Positions 61,830 to 64,000 of a DNA stretch of 64,000 nucleotides are shown here, in pieces; positions within the stretch are counted from its first letter, which is position 1, and each line of letters starts with the position of its first letter. The DNA is from Parasponia andersonii. Its lineage: Eukaryota > Streptophyta > Magnoliopsida > Rosales > Cannabaceae. Location: assembly GCA_002914805.1 (NCBI GenBank), contig JXTB01000048.1:769741-833740 (forward strand), written 5' to 3'. A model generated the notes under the pieces. That model saw only the letters and a program-made list of their open reading frames with translations. It was not told the DNA's origin and did not search any database. The translations under genes and the position numbers were made by a program.

Positions 61830-63469
61830 TGTCTATTAGAATAAATTTTTAGAAAATATTTTCATAAAATCATTTTCAAGAACATCATTATTTTGTAAAA
61901 TCAATAAACGCAATGAAATTGGTCGTTTAAAATTTTTCTTTTGGCAAAATATTTCGGATCGTGATCTAACATAAATTAACTCTTGATCTAGACAAGAATA
62001 ATACCCGGATTTACTCCACAATCTTCTCGTCTTCCCGCATATTCTCGAAAGTCGTTTAATTGATTCGGTGAGTGGTCACCTTCTTGAATCCCAACAAAGA
62101 GATCCGCAGACGAACAAGAAGACAATATTCTCGAAACGATTTCTCCAGGTTGACCAAAAACACCAAGCATGGAATCCCTAGGGTTGGCCGATTTTCTGCT
62201 CTCCCTCTCTCTCTCTCTATTATGCATGTGACACTCTCTTCTCAAGGGGGTATTTCACATGTAACACTTGTATCTAGTTGCTAGAGAACTTTTCTCTTAA
62301 CTATAGAGAGATTAGTAAACCCTAATGGGCTTATTGGACTCAACTAATCATCAAATGACTATTGGGCTTTAATTTGAGCTAGACAGGGGACCAGATGGAT
62401 CCATAAAGCCCAAGCTTCAATGAACCATATACCCACTATCATAATTAACTCTTAATTATGATTCGGCCTTGTCCATTAATATTGGGGCACACCACTATAG
62501 ACCCAATATTGTACTCTTGGACTAAATGCCATTTATTTTTCTGTGAAGCTTATCAACAATTAATTAGCTTGATCCATTTAGCATATACTATACCTATAGA
62601 TATACACCTAATGCAATACCGTACTAGTACGGTGAAATTACCATATTATCCCTCTAGTACATATTTATCTTTGAGTTACCATTTTTCATCTAATGAATAA
62701 TAGTTGACTATGGTGTTTGTATCTGCTTATACCAACACAGTTAAATTCACATAGTGAATGCCGGGGCCCTGATTTATATTATCCAAGTACTTGAAAAAAC
62801 TCAAAGTGACATCATATGTATGGTGTCCATCATGAATAATATTCTACATATTTCATATACCTCATCTTCCAAGATACCGGAGTTCGAACCATAAATCGGA
62901 ACTAGTCCTTTAGTAACTCAAAAAGACAAAACAATGAAAGTAAGTTCGTTAATCACTAGGATTAAGGTCTTCTACAATAGTGCTAGATTAGTAAAATTAG
63001 AAATTTGAGTTACGACACTTAACCTCGAATTCTAATTCACTAGGTCATGTTCGATGCTGTTATAACTTTCTTATAGTACACTAGTGTTTCTATCCGAATA
63101 ATCACTTCGATAATTAGAGACTTCACTAATTAAATAGATAACACTATATTTTATGGCATAGTAAAGTATTCCATCTTCAATATGTAGAATACGAACAATT
63201 TAATTTAGACATAATGAAATAAAGAATATAATGTCTCCCACTTATGAACTCATTATACGAATAATTCTTTATTACTCATTTTATGTCTTGGAATCTTTTA
63301 GATGTTTGCATAAGATGAACATACACATCGCATGTATATCAGTGAAATATAAATGAAATAGAAATTCATAACATGAAATTTATTAATAACAAATAGATAC
63401 TAAATAATCCAATAGATATTGTTTATAATGTCTAAATAATAAACTGTTTTATAGGACATTATTCCAACA
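61830..63469 (-). mobile_element. LTR-like insertion (probable solo LTR, ~1.64 kb) inside the hAT transposase
   Basis: On the minus strand the block begins TGTTGGAATAATGTCC, a start typical of plant Ty1/copia LTRs, and ends TCTAATAGACA (plus-strand TGTCTATTAG at 61830). Transposase-like coding sequence resumes on both sides. No gag or pol coding sequence was recognised in it. The expected 5-bp duplication is not clear (CTAAC on the right, GCTGG on the left), so the exact ends and the class are uncertain. Confidence 0.6.
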
Positions 63470-63846
63470 CTAACATACTGCTTGTGCCACATGTTTTTGT
63501 ATCACAAGCATAGTCCTCCCTATAATAGTTATAAACACACCTAAGGTCATTTGGATCACCATCTAGTAAAGTACTCCCAAACTATTGAGGCTGGCTTATT
63601 TGGTTTTTTCTTGCATTTTTTTACATCTAAAACTGGTTCTACTTGTTCCCTAGATGGTGTTGTAGGATAAGGATTTGGTGAGGGAGGAATGGTTGGGTTC
63701 AAAACTGGTTTTAAGGGTGTTAGGGTCGAATTAGCGTTGTTTTCCTCAGTTAGTTTTGAAGGAGACTCAATCATTTGGGTATTCGATAGAGTAATATTTC
63801 TCCATATTTCAAATGCCAATCCTAACCAATTAAATTGTAAATCCAA
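63470..63846 (-). pseudogene. hAT transposase N-terminal part with BED-finger remnant
   Basis: The ORF at 63556-63846 runs through a Pro/Thr-rich stretch to KKKPNKPASIVWEYFTR, the entry of a BED zinc finger. After a one-base shift the frame continues DPNDLRCVYNYYREDYACDTKT and GTSSM, the end of the finger, right up to the LTR-like insertion. Confidence 0.8.
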
Positions 63847-64000
63847 TTCAATAATTAGAAATAAAAATATTCATTATTCAACAATACTTATTGCTCAAAA
63901 TAAATGATACCCAATACTTGGAAAAAAAAAAAAAAAGAACAACAGAAACATAAGCCATATTATACCATTTTCAACAAAATAAACAACACCAGTACTCATT

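Larger units (their letters stand above)
59194..64000 (-). mobile_element. Decayed hAT transposon, right end beyond the window
   Basis: A left terminus TAGGGTGTGCATC at 59194 resembles plant hAT terminal inverted repeats; the preceding 8 bases (TTGTCTAG) are the candidate target duplication, not testable here. The minus-strand transposase fragments run from 63846 down to about 60030. Internal sequence includes a 29-bp minisatellite and an LTR-like insertion. The other terminus lies right of 64000. Confidence 0.75.

Overview
The window is nuclear DNA from a flowering plant, most likely a eudicot. Evidence: multi-exon genes with short GT-AG introns, an intron-containing elongator tRNA-Met gene, plant-only families (a TDIF-type CLE peptide, a plantacyanin, an RLCK-VII kinase), Ty3/gypsy LTR retrotransposons of plant type, a hAT transposon, and AT-rich, microsatellite-rich spacers. 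Three single N bases (2463, 7946, 28985) mark assembly joins.

Layout. 1-4766: right part of a Ty3/gypsy element on the minus strand (protease, zinc knuckle, gag, 5' LTR), with a 1,098-bp gag duplication around an N. 4767-8273: spacer holding tRNA-Met(CAT). 8274-11945: an eight-exon gene of unknown function (+). 11946-21177: gene-poor spacer with one long imperfect hairpin. 21178-21558: intronless CLE41/CLE44-type gene encoding the TDIF dodecapeptide (+). 24047-35086: a complete but decayed 11-kb Ty3/gypsy element on the minus strand, flanked by a 5-bp target duplication (ACAAT), with an extra intron-containing antisense gene between pol and the 3' LTR. 37827-56249: a gene cluster of NHL-repeat protein (+, 17 exons), plantacyanin (+), receptor-like cytoplasmic kinase (+), SLC35F-like transporter (+) and PPPDE/DeSI-type protease (-). 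57965-59002: three tandem copies of a ~350-bp repeat. 59194-64000: a decayed hAT transposon, minus strand, interrupted by a ~1.6-kb LTR-like insertion and running off the window.

For every host gene the exon coordinates given were assembled by hand from splice signals and reading-frame continuity, and the coding lengths close to a multiple of three. The NHL, kinase, transporter and PPPDE genes appear in the same order as a block I recall on Arabidopsis chromosome 3 (around At3g07060-At3g07090), with the plantacyanin as an extra gene; this synteny is from memory. The genes do not form a pathway: TDIF signals in vascular tissue, the kinase family relays receptor signals at the plasma membrane, the plantacyanin is secreted, and the transporter and protease are housekeeping types.

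The least ordinary content is the antisense spliced gene inside the 11-kb retrotransposon with a polypurine tract on each side, the plantacyanin with Leu at the axial copper-ligand position, the transporter leader whose alternative acceptors give either a small upstream ORF or a longer protein, and the hairpin at 13.3 kb.
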